DNA of 64,000 nucleotides from Meghimatium bilineatum (lineage: Eukaryota > Mollusca > Gastropoda > Stylommatophora > Philomycidae). Location: positions 3,578,510-3,642,509 of the forward strand of contig CM067310.1 of assembly GCA_034231615.1 (NCBI GenBank), given 5' to 3'. The notes beneath the pieces are model-generated. The model saw only the letters and a list, made by a program, of their open reading frames with translations, did no database searches and had not been told where the DNA came from. The translations under genes and the position numbers were made by a program. Positions 43,281 through 58,040 of this stretch are shown here, in pieces (positions within the stretch are counted from its first letter, which is position 1; each line of letters begins with the position of its first letter).

Positions 43281-46200
43281 TAGAAAATCAAAAAATATAT
43301 TTCTAGTGATAAACTATATACATTTATGAAAAGTGTTGAATAAGTTTGAACAAGAAAATTAAAAAAAATTATTTATAATGATAAACTGTATACATTTATG
43401 AAATGTGTTGGAAAGTTTGAAAAAGAAAATGAAAAGATATATTTCTAGTGATAATCTACCGGTAGATACATTTATGAGATGTATTGAAAAGTTTGAAAAA
43501 GAAAATCAAAAAATATATTTCTAATGTTTAACTAGATACATTTATGAAATGTGTTGAAAAGTTTGGAAAAGAAAATTAAAAAATATATTTCTAGTGATAA
43601 ACTAGATACATTTATGAAATGTGTTGAAAAGTTTGAAATTTAAAAAAAAATATATTTCTAATGTTAAACTATATACATTTATGAAATGTGTTGAAAAGTT
43701 TGAACACGAAAATTAAAAAATATATTTCTAGTGATAAACTATATACACTTATGAAATGTGTTGAAAAGTTTGAAAGTCAAAAAAATATATTCCTAGTGTT
43801 AAACTAGATACATTTATGAAATATGTTGGAAAGTTTGAACAAGAAAATAAAAAAAATATATTTCTAATGATAAACTATATACATTTATGAAATGTGTTGG
43901 AAAGTTTGAACAAGAAAATAAAAAATATATATTTCTAATGATAAACTATATACATTTATGAGATGTATTGAAAAGTTTGAAAAAGAAAATTAAAAAATAT
44001 ATTTCTAATGAGAAACTACCGGTAGTTACATTTATGAGATGTGTTGAAAAGTTTGAAAAAGAAAATCAAAAAATATATTTCTAATGTTTATCTAGATACA
44101 TTTATGAAATGTGTTGAAAAGTTTGGAAAAGAAAATTTAAAAATATATTTCTAGTGATAAACTAGATACATTTATGAAATGTGTTGAAAAGTTTGAAATT
44201 TAAAAAAAAATATATTTCTAATGATAAACTATATACATTTATGAAATGTGTTGGAAAGTTTGAACAAGAAAATAAAAAAAATATATTTCTAATGATAAAC
44301 TATATACATTTATGAAATGTGTTGAAAAGTTTGAACAAGAAAGTCAAAAAATATATTTCTAGTGATAAACTAGATACATTTATGAAATGTGTTGAAAAGT
44401 TTGGAAAAGAAAATTAAAAAATATATTTCTAGTGATAAACTATATACACTTATGAAATGTGTTGAAAAGTTTGAAAATCAAAAAAATATATTCCTAGTGA
44501 TAAACTAGATACATTTATGAAATATGTTGGAAAGTTTGAACAAGAAAATAAAAAAATATATTTCTAATGATAAACTAGATACATTTATGAAATGTGTTGA
44601 AAAGTTTGGAAAAGAAAATCAAAAAAATATATTTCTAGTGATAAACTATATACATTTATGAAATGTGTTGAAAAGTTTGAACAAGAAAATAAAAAAATAT
44701 ATTTCTAATGATAAACTATATACATTTATGAAAAGTGTTGAAAAAGTTTGAACAAGAAAATTAAAAAAAATTATTTATAATGATAAACTGTATACATTTA
44801 TGAAATGTGTTGAAAAGTTTGAAAAAGAAAATGAAAAGATATATTTCTAGTGATAATCTACCGGTAGATACATTTATGAGATGTATTGAAAAATTTGAAA
44901 AAGAAAATCAAAAAATATATTTCTAATGTTTAACTAGATACATTTATGAAATGTGTTGAAAGGTTTGGAAAAGAAAATTAAAAAATATATTTCTAGTGAT
45001 AAACTAGATACATTTATGAAATGTGTTGAAAAGTTTGAAATTTAAAAAAAAATATATTTCTAATGATAAACTAGATACATTTATGAAATGTGTTGAAAAG
45101 TTTGAAAAAGAAAATTTAAAAAAATATATTTCTAATGATAAACTATATACATTTATGAAATGTGTTGAAAAGTTTGAAAAAGAAAGTCAAAAAATATATT
45201 TCTAGTGATAAACTAGATACATTTATGAAATGTGTTGAAAAGTTTGGAAAAGAAAATCAAAAAATATATTTCTAATGATAAACTAGATACATTTATGAAA
45301 TATGTTGAAAAGTTTGAAAAAGAAAATTAAAAAAATATATTTCTAATGATAAACTATATACATTTATGAAATGTGTTGAAAAGTTTGAAAAAGTAAATAA
45401 AAAGATATATTTCTAGTGATCATCTACAGGTAGATACATTTATGAGATGTGTTGAAAAGATTGAAAAAGAAAATTTATTAAATATATTTCTAATGAGAAA
45501 CTACCGGTAGTTACATTTATGAGATGTGTTGAAAAGTTTGAAATAGAAAATAAAACAATATATTTCTAATGATAAACTAGATACATTTCTGAAATGTGTT
45601 GAAATGTTTCAAAATCAAAGAAATATTTTTCAAATGATAAATTAGATACATTTATGAAATGTGTTGAAAAATTTCAAAAAGAAAATGACAAAATAAATTT
45701 CCATTGATAAACTATATACACTTATGAAATGTGTAGAAAAGTTTGAAAATCAAAAAAATATATTTCTAATGATAAACTAGATATATTTAAGAAATGTGTT
45801 GAAAAGTTTGAAAAAGAAAATTAAAAAATATATTTCTAGTGATAAACTATATACACTTATGAAATGTGTTGAAAAGTTTGAAAATCAAAAAAATATATTC
45901 CTAGTGATAAACTAGATACATTTATGAAATATGTTGGAAAGTTTGAACAAGAAAATAAAAAAAATATATTTCTAATGATAAACTATATACATTTATGAAA
46001 TGTGTTGGAAAGTTTGAACAAGAAAATAAAAAAAATATATTTCTAATGATAAACTATATACATTTATGAAATGTGTTGAAAAGTTTGAAAAAGAAAGTCA
46101 AAAAATATATTTCTAGTGATAAACTAGATACATTTATGAAATGTGTTGAAAAGTTTGGAAAAGAAAATCAAAAAATATATTTCTAATGATAAACTAGATA

Positions 46201-47002
46201 CATTTATGAAATATGTTGAAAAGTTTGAAAAAGAAAATTAAAAAAATATATTTCTAATTATAAACTATATACATTTATGAAATGTGTTGAAAAGTTTGAA
46301 AAAGTAAATAAAAAGATATATTTCTAGTGATCATCTACAGGTAGATACATTTATGAGATGTGTTGAAAAGATTGAAAAAGAAAATTTATTAAATATATTT
46401 CTAATGAGAAACTACCGGTAGTTACATTTATGAGATGTGTTGAAAAGTTTGAAATAGAAAATAAAACAATATATTTCTAATGATAAACTAGATACATTTC
46501 TGAAATGTGTTGAAATGTTTCAAAATCAAAGAAATATTTTTCAAATGATAAATTAGATACATTTATGAAATGTGTTGAAAAATTTCAAAAAGAAAATGAC
46601 AAAATAAATTTCCATTGATAAACTATATACACTTATGAAATGTGTAGAAAAGTTTGAAAATCAAAAAAATATATTTCTAATGATAAACTAGATATATTTA
46701 AGAAATGTGTTGAAAAGTTTGGAAAAGAAAATTTAAAAATATATTTCTAGTGATAAACTATATACACTTATGAAATGTGTTGAAAAGTTTGAACAAGAAA
46801 ATAAAAAAAATATATTTCTAATGATAAACTATATACATTTATGAAATGTGTTGGAAAGTTTGAACAAGAAAATAAAAAAAATATATTTCTAATGATAAAC
46901 TATATACATTTATGAAATGTGTTGAAAAGTTTGAAAAAGAAAGTCAAAAAATATATTTTTAGTGATAAACTAGATACATTTATGAAATGTGTTGAAAAGT
47001 TT

Positions 47003-49480
47003 GAAATTTAAAGAAAATGTATTTATAATGATAAACTAGATACATTTATGAGATGTATTGAAAAGTTTGAAAAAGAAAATCAAAAAATATATTTCTAATA
47101 ATAAACTACTGGTATTTATGAAATGTGTTGAAAAGTTTTAAAATTATAAAATATATTTCTAATGATAAACTAGATACATTTATGAAATGTGTTCAAATGT
47201 TTGGAAAAGAAAATTAAAAAAAATATATTTCTAATGATAAACTAGATATATTTATGAAATGTGTTGAAAAGTTTGGAAAAGAAAATCAAAAAATAAATTT
47301 CTATTGATAAACTATATACACTTATGACGTGTTGAAAAGTTTGAAAATCCCAAAAATATATTTCTAATGATAAACTAGATACATTTATGAGATGTGTTGA
47401 AAAGTTTGAAAAAGAAAATAATAAATATATTTCTAATGATAAACTAGATACATTTATGAAATGTGTTGAAAAGTTTAAAACAGAAAATTAAAAAATATAT
47501 TTCTAATGATAAACTATATACATTTATGAAATGTGTTGAAAAGTTTGAAAAAGTAAATAAAAAGATATATTTCTACTGATAATCTACTGGTAGATACATT
47601 CATGAGATGTATTGAAAAGTTTGAAAAAGAAAATCAAAAAATATATTTCTTATAATAAACTACTGGTAGATACATTTATGAAATGTGTTGAAAAGTTTTA
47701 AAATTATAAAATATATTTCTAGTGATAAACTAGATACATTTATGAAATGTGTTGAAAAGTTTGGAATAGAAAATCAAAAAATATATTTCTAGTGATAAAC
47801 TAGATACATTTATGAAATGTATTGAAAAGTTTGAAAATCAAAAAAATATATTTCTAGTGATAAACTAGATATATTTATGAGATGTATTGAAAAGTTTGAA
47901 AAAGAAAATCAAAAAATATATTTCTAATGATGAACTAGATACATTTATGAGATGTGTTGAAAAGTTTGGAAAAGAAAATAAAAAAATATATTTCTAGTGA
48001 TAAACTAAATACATTTATGAAATGTGTTGAAAATTTTGAAAAAGAAAATCAAAAAATAAATTTCTATTGATAAACTATATACACTTATGACATGTGTTGA
48101 AAAGTTTGAAAATCCCAAAAATATATTTCTAATGATAAACTAGATACATTTATGAGATGTGTTGAAAAGTTTGAAAAAGAAAATAATAAATATATTTCTA
48201 ATGATAAACTAGATACATTTATGAAATGTGTTGAAAAGTTTGAAATTTAAAGAAAATGTATTTATAATGATAAACTAGATACATTTATGAGATGTATTGA
48301 AAAGTTTGAAAAAGAAAATCAAAAAATATATTTCTAATAATAAACTACTGGTATTTATGAAATGTGTTGAAAAGTTTTAAAATTATAAAATATATTTCTA
48401 ATGATAAACTAGATACATTTATGAAATGTGTTCAAATGTTTGGAAAAGAAAATTAAAAAAAATATATTTCTAATGATAAACTAGATATATTTATGAAATG
48501 TGTTGAAAAGTTTGGAAAAGAAAATCAAAAAATAAATTTCTATTGATAAACTATATACACTTATGACGTGTTGAAAAGTTTGAAAATCCCAAAAATATAT
48601 TTCTAATGATAAACTAGATACATTTATGAGATGTGTTGAAAAGTTTGAAAAAGAAAATAATAAATATATTTCTAATGATAAACTAGATACATTTATGAAA
48701 TGTGTTGAAAAGTTTAAAACAGAAAATTAAAAAATATATTTCTAATGATAAACTATATACATTTATGAAATGTGTTGAAAAGTTTGAAAAAGTAAATAAA
48801 AAGATATATTTCTACTGATAATCTACTGGTAGATACATTCATGAGATGTATTGAAAAGTTTGAAAAAGAAAATCAAAAAATATATTTCTTATAATAAACT
48901 ACTGGTAGATACATTTATGAAATGTGTTGAAAAGTTTTAAAATTATAAAATATATTTCTAGTGATAAACTAGATACATTTATGAAATGTGTTGAAAAGTT
49001 TGGAATAGAAAATCAAAAAATATATTTCTAGTGATAAACTAGATACATTTATGAAATGTATTGAAAAGTTTGAAAATCAAAAAAATATATTTCTAGTGAT
49101 AAACTAGATATATTTATGAGATGTATTGAAAAGTTTGAAAAAGAAAATCAAAAAATATATTTCTAATGATGAACTAGATACATTTATGAGATGTGTTGAA
49201 AAGTTTGGAAAAGAAAATAAAAAAATATATTTCTAGTGATAAACTAAATACATTTATGAAATGTGTTGAAAATTTTGAAAAAGAAAATCAAAAAATAAAT
49301 TTCTATTGATAAACTATATACACTTATGACATGTGTTGAAAAGTTTGAAAATCCCAAAAATATATTTCTAATGATAAACTAGATACATTTATGAGATGTG
49401 TTGAAAAGTTTGAAAAAGAAAATAATAAATATATTTCTAATGATAAACTAGATACATTTATGAAATGTGTTGAAAAGTTT
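47003..49480 (+). repeat. Nested 1239-bp tandem block, fourth 5.8-kb copy
   Basis: CTACTGGTAT lies at 47106 and 48345, again 1239 bp apart, and both units are complete. Because copies three and four share the duplication but copies one and two lack it, three and four are the closest relatives in the series. Confidence 0.8.
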
Positions 49481-50800
49481 AAAAAAGAAAATTAAAAAAT
49501 ATATTTCTAATGATAAACTATATACATTTATGAAATGTGTTGAAATGTTTCAAAATCAAAGAAATATTTTTCTAATGATAAATTAGATACATTTATGAAA
49601 TGTGTTGAAAAATTTCAAAAAGAAAATCACAAAATAAATTTCTATTGATAAACTATATACACTTATGAAATGTGTAGAAAAGTTTGGAAAAGAAAATCAA
49701 AAATATATTTCTAGTGATAAACTAGATACATTTATGAAATATGTTGAAAGTTTGAACAAGAAAATAAAAAAAATATATTTCTAATGATAAACTATATACA
49801 TTTATGAAAAGTGTTGAAAAGTTTGAAAAAGAAAATGAAAAGATATATTTCTAGTGATAATCTACCGGTAGATACATTTATGAGATGTATTGAAAAGTTT
49901 GAAAAAGAAAATTAAAAAATATATTTATAATGAGAAACTACCAGTAGCTACATTTATGAGATGTGTTGAAAACTTTGAAAAAGAAAATAAAAAAATATAT
50001 TTCTAATGTTAAACTAGATACATTTATGAAATGTGTTGAAAATTTTGGAAAAGAAAATCAAAAAAATATATTTCTAGTGATAAACTATATACATTTATGA
50101 AGTGTGTTGAAAAGTTTGAACAAGAAAATAAAAAAATATATTTCTAATGATAAACTATATACATTTATGAAAAGTGTTGAATAAGTTTGACCAAGAAAAT
50201 TAAAAAAAATTATTTATAATGATAAACTGTATACATTTATGAAATGTGTTGAAAAGTTTGAAAAAGAAAATGAAAAGATATATTTCTAGTGATAATCTAC
50301 CGGTAGATACATTTATGAGATGTATTGAAAAGTTTGAAAAAGAAAATCAAAAAATATATTTCTAATGTTTAACTAGATACATTTATGAAATGTGTTGAAA
50401 AGTTTGGAAAAGAAAATTAAAAAATATATTTCTAGTGATAAACTAGATACATTTATGAAATGTGTTGAAAAGTTTGAAATTTAAAAAAAAATATATTTCT
50501 AATGTTAAACTATATACATTTATGAAATGTGTTGAAAAGTTTGAACACGAAAATTAAAAAATATATTTCTAGTGATAAACTATATACACTTATGAAATGT
50601 GTTGAAAAGTTTGAAAATCAAAAAAATATATTCCTAGTGTTAAACTAGATACATTTATGAAATATGTTGGAAAGTTTGAACAAGAAAATAAAAAAAATAT
50701 ATTTCTAATGATAAACTATATACATTTATGAAATGTGTTGGAAAGTTTGAACAAGAAAATAAAAAATATATATTTCTAATGATAAACTATATACATTTAT

Positions 50801-53800
50801 GAAATGTGTTGAAAAGTTTGAAAAAGAAAGTCAAAAAATATATTTCTAGTGATAAACTAGATACATTTATGAAATGTGTTGAAAAGTTTGAAATTTAAAA
50901 AAAATTTATTTCTAATGATAAACTAGATATATTTATGAGATGTATTGAAAAGTTTGAAAAAGAAAATCAAAAAATATATTTCTAATAATAAACTACTGGT
51001 AGATACATTTATGAAATGTGTTGAAAAGTTTTAAAATTATAAAATATATTTCTAATGATAAACTAGATACATTTATGAAATGTGTTGAAAAGTTTGGAAA
51101 AGAAAATAAAAAAAAATATATTTCTAATGATAAACTAGATATATTTATGAAATGTGTTGAAAAGTTTGGAAAAGAAAATTAAAATATATATTTCTAGTGA
51201 TAAACTATATACACTTATGAAATGTGTTGAAAAGTTTGAAAATCAAAAAAATATATTCCTAGTGATAAACTAGATACATTTATGAAATATGTTGGAAAGT
51301 TTGAACAAGAAAATCAAAAAATATATTTCTAATGATAAACTATATACATTTATGAAATGTGTTGGAAAGTTTGAACAAGAAAATAAAAAAAAATATATTT
51401 CTAATGATAAACTAGATACATTTATGAGATGTGTTGAAAAGTTTGAAAAAGAAAATAATAAATATATTTCTAATGATAAACTAGATACATTTATGAAATG
51501 TGTTGAAAAGTTTGAAATTTAAAAAAAATTTATTTCTAATGATAAACTAGATATATTTATGAGATGTATTGAAAAGTTTGAAAAAGAAAATCAAAAAATA
51601 TATTTCTAATGATGAACTAGATACATTTATGAGATGTGTTGAAAAGTTTGGAAAAGAAAATAAAAAAATATATTTCTAGTGATAAACTAAATACATTTAT
51701 GAGATGTGTTGAAAAGTTTGAAAAAGAAAATAATAAATATATTTCTAATGATAAACTAGATACATTTATGAAATGTGTTGAAAAGTTTAAAAAAGAAAAT
51801 TAAAAAATATATTTCTAATGATAAACTATATACATTTATGAAATGTGTTGAAATGTTTCAAAATCAAAGAAATATTTTTCTAATGATAAATTAGATACAT
51901 TTATGAAATGTGTTGAAAAATTTCAAAAAGAAAATCACAAAATAAATTTCTATTGATAAACTATATACACTTATGAAATGTGTAGAAAAATTTGGAAAAG
52001 AAAATCAAAAAATATATTTCTAGTGATAAACTAGATACATTTATGAAATATGTTGAAAGTTTGAACAAGAAAATAAAAAATATATATTTCTAATGATAAA
52101 CTATATACATTTATGAAAAGTGTTGAAAAAGTTTGAACAAGAAAATTTAAAAAAATTATTTATAATGATAAACTGTATACATTTATGAAATGTGTTGAAA
52201 CGTTTGAAAAAGAAAATAAAAAGATATATTTCTAGTGATAATCTACCGGTAGGTACATTTATGAGATGTATTGAAAAGTTTGAAAAAGAAAATTAAAAAA
52301 TATATTTCTAATGAGAAACTACCGGTAGTTACATTTATGAGATGTGTTGAAAAGTTTGAAAAAGAAAATCAAAAAATATATTTCTAATGTTTAACTAGAT
52401 ACATTTATGAGATGTGTTGAAAAGTTTGGAAAAGAAAATTAAAAAATATATTTCTAGTGATAAACTAGATACATTTATGAAATGTGTTGAAAAGTTTGAA
52501 AAAGAAAATTTAAAAAATATATTTCTAATGATAAACTATATACATTTATAAAATGTGTTGAAAAGTTTGAAAAAGTAAATAAAAAGATATATTTCTAGTG
52601 ATCATCTACAGGTAGATACACTTCTTATGAAATGTGTTGAAAAGTTTCAAAAATAAAAAAAATATTTTTCTAGTGATAAACTAGATACATTTATGAAATA
52701 TGTTGAAAAGTTTGAACAAGAAAATAAAAAAAATATATTTCTAATGATAAACTATATACATTTATGAAATGTGTTGAAAAGTTTGAAAAAGAAAATTAAA
52801 AAAATATATTTCTAATGATAAACTATATACATTTATGAAATGTGTTGAAAAGTTTGAAAAAGTAAATAAAAAGATATATTTCTAGTGATCATCTACAGGT
52901 AGATACATTTATGAGATGTGTTGAAAAGATTGAAAAAGAAAATTTAAAAATATATTTCTAATGAGAAACTACCGGTAGTTACATTTATGAGATGTGTTGA
53001 AAAGTTTGAAATAGAAAATAAAACAATATATTTCTAATGATAAACTAGATACATTTCTGAAATGTGTTGAAATGTTTCAAAATCAAAGAAATATTTTTCT
53101 AATGATAAATTAGATACATTTATGAAATGTGTTGAAAAATTTCAAAAAGAAAATGACAAAATAAATTTCCATTGATAAACTATATAAACTTATGAAATGT
53201 GTAGAAAAGTTTGAAAATCAAAAAAATATATTTCTAATGATAAACTAGATATATTTATGAAATGTGTTGAAAAGTTTGGAAAAGAAAATTAAAAAATATA
53301 TTTCTAGTGATAAACTATATACACTGATGAAATGTGTTGAAAAGTTTGAAAACCAAAAAAATATATTCCTAGTGATAAACTAGATACATTTATGAAATAT
53401 GTTGGAAAGTTTGAACAAGAAAATAAAAAAAATATATTTCTAATGATAAACTATATACATTTATGAAATGTGTTGGAAAGTTTGAACAAGAAAATAAAAA
53501 AAATATATTTCTAATGATAAACTATATACATTTATGAAATGTGTTGAAAAGTTTGAAAAAGAAAGTCAAAAAATATATTTCTAGTGATAAACTAGATACA
53601 TTTATGAAATGTGTTGAAAAGTTTGAAATTTAAAAAAAATGTATTTCTAATGATAAACTAGATATATTTATGAGATGTATTGAAAAGTTTGAAAAAGAAA
53701 ATCAAAAAATATATTTCTAATAATAAACTACTGGTAGATACATTTATGAAATGTGTTGGAAAGTTTGAACAAGAAAATAAAAAAAATATATTTCTAATGA

Positions 53801-55394
53801 TAAACTATATACATTTATGAAATGTGTTGAAAAGTTTGAAAAAGAAAGTCAAAAAATATATTTCTAGTGATAAACTAGATACATTTATGAAATGTGTTGA
53901 AAAGTTTGAAATTTAAAAAAAATATATTTCTAATGATAAACTAGATATATTTATGAGATGTATTGAAAAGTTTGAAAAAGAAAAACAAAAAATATATTTC
54001 TAATGATGAACTAGATACATTTATGAGATGTGTTGAAAAGTTTGAAAAAGAAAATCAAAAAATAAATTTCTATTGATAAACTATATACACTTATGACATG
54101 TGTTGAAAAGTTTGAAAATCCCAAAAATATATTTCTAATGATAAACTAGATACATTTATGAGATGTGTTGAAAAGTTTGAAAAAGAAAATCACAAAATAA
54201 ATTTCTATTGATAAACTATATACACTTATGAAATGTGTAGAAAAGTTTGAACAAGAAAATAAAAAAATATATTTCTATTGATAAACTATATACATTTATG
54301 AAAAGTGTTGAAAACGTTTGAACAAGAAAATTAAAAAAAATTATTTATAATGATAAACTGTATACATTTATGAAATGTTTTGAAAAGTTTGAAAAAGAAA
54401 ATGAAAAGATATATTTCTAGTGATAATCTACCGGTAGATACATTTATGAGATGTATTGAAAAGTTTGAAAAAGAAAATTAAAAAATATATTTCTAATGAG
54501 AAACTACCAGTAGTTACATTTATGAAATGTGTTGAAAAGTTTGGAAAAGAAAATTAAAAAATATATTTTTAGTGATAAACTAGATACATTTATGAAATGT
54601 GTTGAAAAGTTTGAAATTTAAAAAAAAATATATTTCTAATGATAAACTAGATACATTTATGAAATGTGTTGAAAAGTTTGAAAAAGAAAATTAAAAAAAT
54701 ATATTTCTAATGATAAACTATATACATTTATGAAATGTGTTGAAAAGTTTGAAAAAGTAAATAAAAAGATATATTTCTAGTGATCATCTACAGGTAGATA
54801 CACTTATGAAATGTGTTGAAAAGTTTGAAAATAAAAAAAATATTTTTCTAGTGATAAACTAGATACATTTATGATATATGTTGGAAAGTTTGAACAAGAA
54901 AATAAAAAAAATATATTTCTAATGATAAACTATATACATTTATGAAATGTGTTGAAAAGTTTGAAAAAGAAAGTCAAAAAATATATTTCTAGTGATAAAC
55001 TAGATACATTTATGAAATGTGTTGAAAAGTTTGGAAAAGAAAATCAAAAAATATATTTCTAGTGATATACTAGATACATTTATGAAATATGTTGAAAAGT
55101 TTGAACAAGAAAAAAAAAATATTTCTAATGATAAACTATATACAATTATGAAATGGTTTGAAAAGTTTGAAAAAGAAAATGAAAAGATATATTTCTAGTG
55201 ATAATCTACTGGTAGATACATTCATGAGATGTATTGAAAAGTTTGAAAAAGAAAATCAAAAAATATATTTCTAATAATAAACTACTGGTAGATACATTTA
55301 TGAAATGTGTTGAAAAGTTTTAAAATTATAAAATATATTTCTAGTGATAAACTAGATACATTTATGAAATGTGTTGAAAAGTTTGGAATAGAAA
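50801..55394 (+). repeat. Satellite, shuffled pieces of the preceding blocks
   Basis: Monomers continue without interruption. Short runs match parts of the 5.8-kb and 7-12-kb blocks in altered order, such as the AATCCCAAAAATAT unit at about 54120 and the GATCATCTACAGG unit near 52600 and 52890. One unit near 52620 carries three extra bases (ACACTTCTTATG). Three monomers in phase give a 77-codon ORF at 51289-51522. No independent gene is visible. Confidence 0.6.
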
Positions 55395-58040
55395 ATCAAA
55401 AAATATATTTCTAGTGATAAACTAAATACATTTATGAAAAGTTTGAAATTAAAACAAAAAATATTTCTAATGATAAACTAGATACATTTATGAAATGTGT
55501 TGAAAAGTTTGAAGAAAAAAAAATTATAAAAATATATTTCTAATGATAAACTATATACATTTATGAAATGTGTTGAAAAGTTTGAAAAAGTAAATAAAAA
55601 GATATATTTCTAGTGATCATCTACAGGTAGATACATTTATGAGATGTGTTGAAAAGATTGAAAAAGAAAATTTAAAAATATATTTCTAATGAGAAACTAC
55701 CGGTAGTTACATTTATGAGATGTGTTGAAAAGTTTGAAATAGAAAATAAAACAATATATTTCTAATGATAAACTAGATACATTTCTGAAATGTGTTGAAA
55801 TGTTTCAAAATCAAAGAAATATTTTTCTAATGATAAATTAGATACATTTATGAAATGTGTTGAAAAATTTCAAAAAGAAAATCACAAAATAAATTTCCAT
55901 TGATAAACTATATACATTTATGAAATGTGTTGAAAAGTTTGAAAAAGAAAGTCAAAAAATATATTTCTAGTGATAAACTAGATACATTTATGAAATGTGT
56001 TGAAAAGTTTGAAATTTAAAAAAAAATAATTTCTAATGATAAACTAGATACATTTATGAAATGTGTTGAAAAGTTTGGAAAAGAAAATCAAAAAATATTT
56101 CTAATGATAAACTATATACATTTATGAAATGGTTTGAAAAGTTTGAAAAAGAAAATGAAAAGATATATTTCTAGTGATAATCTACTGGTAGATACATTCA
56201 TGAGATGTATTGAAAAGTTTGAAAAAGAAAATCAAAAAATATATTTCTAATAATAAACTACTGGTAGATACATTTATGAAATGTGTTGAAAAGTTTTAAA
56301 ATTATAAAATATATTTCTAATGATAAACTAGATACATTTATGAAATGTGTTGAAAAGTTTGGAAAAGAAAATAAAAAAATATATATTTCTAGTGATAAAC
56401 TAGATACATTTATGAAATGTGTTGAAAAGTTTGGAATAGAAAATAAAAAAATATATTTCTAGTGATAAACTAGATACATTTATGAAATGTATTGAAAAGT
56501 TTGAAAATCAAAAAAATATATTTCTAGTGATAAACTAGATATATTTATGAGATGTATTGAAAAGTTTGAAAAAGATAATCAAAAAATATATTTCTAATGA
56601 TGAACTAGATACATTTATGAGATGTGTTGAAAGGTTTGGAAAAGAAAATAAAAAAATATATTTCTAGTGATAAACTAAATACATTTATGAAATGTGTTGA
56701 AAATTTTGAAAAAGAAAATCAAAAAATAAATTTCTATTGATAAACTATATACACTTATGACATGTGTTGAAAAGTTTGAAAATCCCAAAAATATATTTCT
56801 AATGATAAACTAGATACATTTATGAGATGTGTTGAAAAGTTTGAAAAAGAAAATAATAAATATATTTCTAGTGATAAACTAGATACATTTATGAAAAGTT
56901 TGAAATTAAAACAAAAAATATTTCTAATGATAAACTAGATACATTTATGAAATGTGTTGAAAAGTTTGAAGAAAAAAAAATTATAAAAATATATTTCTAA
57001 TGATAAACTATATACATTTATGAAATGTGTTGAAAAGTTTGATAACGTAAATAAAAAGATATATTTCTAGTGATCATCTACAGGTAGATACATTTATGAG
57101 ATGTGTTGAAAAGATTGAAAATGAAAATTTAAAAATATATTTCTAATGAGAAACTACCGGTAGTTACATTTATGAGATGTGTTGAAAAGTTTGAAATAGA
57201 AAATAAAACAATATATTTCTAATGATAAACTAGATACATTTCTGAAATGTGTTGAAATGTTTCAAAATCAAAGAAATATTTTTCTAATGATAAATTAGAT
57301 ACATTTATGAAATGTGTTGAAAAATTTCAAAAAGAAAATCACAAAATAAATTTCCATTGATAAACTATATACATTTATGAAATGTGTTGAAAAGTTTGAA
57401 AAAGAAAGTCAAAAAATATATTTCTAGTGATAAACTAGATACATTTATGAAATGTGTTGAAAAGTTTGAAATTTAAAAAAAAATAATTTCTAATGATAAA
57501 CTAGATACATTTATGAAATGTGTTGAAAAGTTTGGAAAAGAAAATCAAAAAATATTTCTAATGATAAACTATATACATTTATGAAATGGTTTGAAAAGTT
57601 TGAAAAAGAAAATGAAAAGATATATTTCTAGTGATAATCTACTGGTATATACATTCATGAGATGTATTGAAAAGTTTGAAAAAGAAAATCAAAAAATATA
57701 TTTCTAATAATAAACTACTGGTAGATACATTTATGAAATGTGTTGAAAAGTTTTAAAATTATAAAATATATTTCTAATGATAAACTAGATACATTTATGA
57801 AATGTGTTGAAAAGTTTGGAAAAGAAAATTTAAAAAAATATATTTCTAGTGATAAACTAGATACATTTATGAAATGTGTTGAAAAGTTTGGAATAGAAAA
57901 TCAAAAAATATATTTCTAGTGATAAACTAGATACATTTATGAAATGTATTGAAAAGTTTGAAAATCAAAAAAATATATTTCTAGTGATAAACTAGATATA
58001 TTTATGAGATGTATTGAAAAGTTTGAAAAAGATAATCAAA
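55395..58040 (+). repeat. Higher-order repeat, period 1457 bp
   Basis: About 1.8 copies are present. The unusual unit GAAGAAAAAAAAATTATAAA lies at 55511 and 56968, and TAGTGATCAT at 55611 and 57068. A unit lacking TGTGTTG from the core, so that ATGAAAAG is followed directly by TTTGAAATTAAAAC, precedes both. After 58040 the spacing shifts through loss of units. A small extra segment (TTGATATTGATATCA) sits near 58126-58140. Confidence 0.8.

Larger units (their letters stand above)
28880..50800 (+). repeat. Large higher-order repeat, period about 5.8 kb, about 3.8 copies
   Basis: The rare unit CTACTGGTATTTATG marks each copy at 29830, 35638, 41381 and 47106, giving spacings of 5808, 5743 and 5725 bp. 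Identical 60-codon in-phase stretches at 33490, 39298 and 45023 confirm this. The second copy has lost one monomer near 41060. The third has lost about 1.26 kb near 43300 and gained a 1239-bp tandem duplication, so its net length hardly changes. The fourth has the 1239-bp duplication but not the loss, and stops matching at about 50800. Copies are almost identical base for base, while monomers within a copy differ clearly. This is the usual signature of recent unequal exchange in a satellite. Confidence 0.9.

Noticed and set aside
15398-51522. Short plus-strand ORFs of 60-87 codons inside the array (for example 15398, 18618, 25632, 33490, 51289)
   Set aside because: They are runs of two to four monomers whose lengths happen to keep the frame. 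They start at a core ATG read in a different phase and repeat only because the higher-order blocks repeat. No separate promoter or start context is visible.
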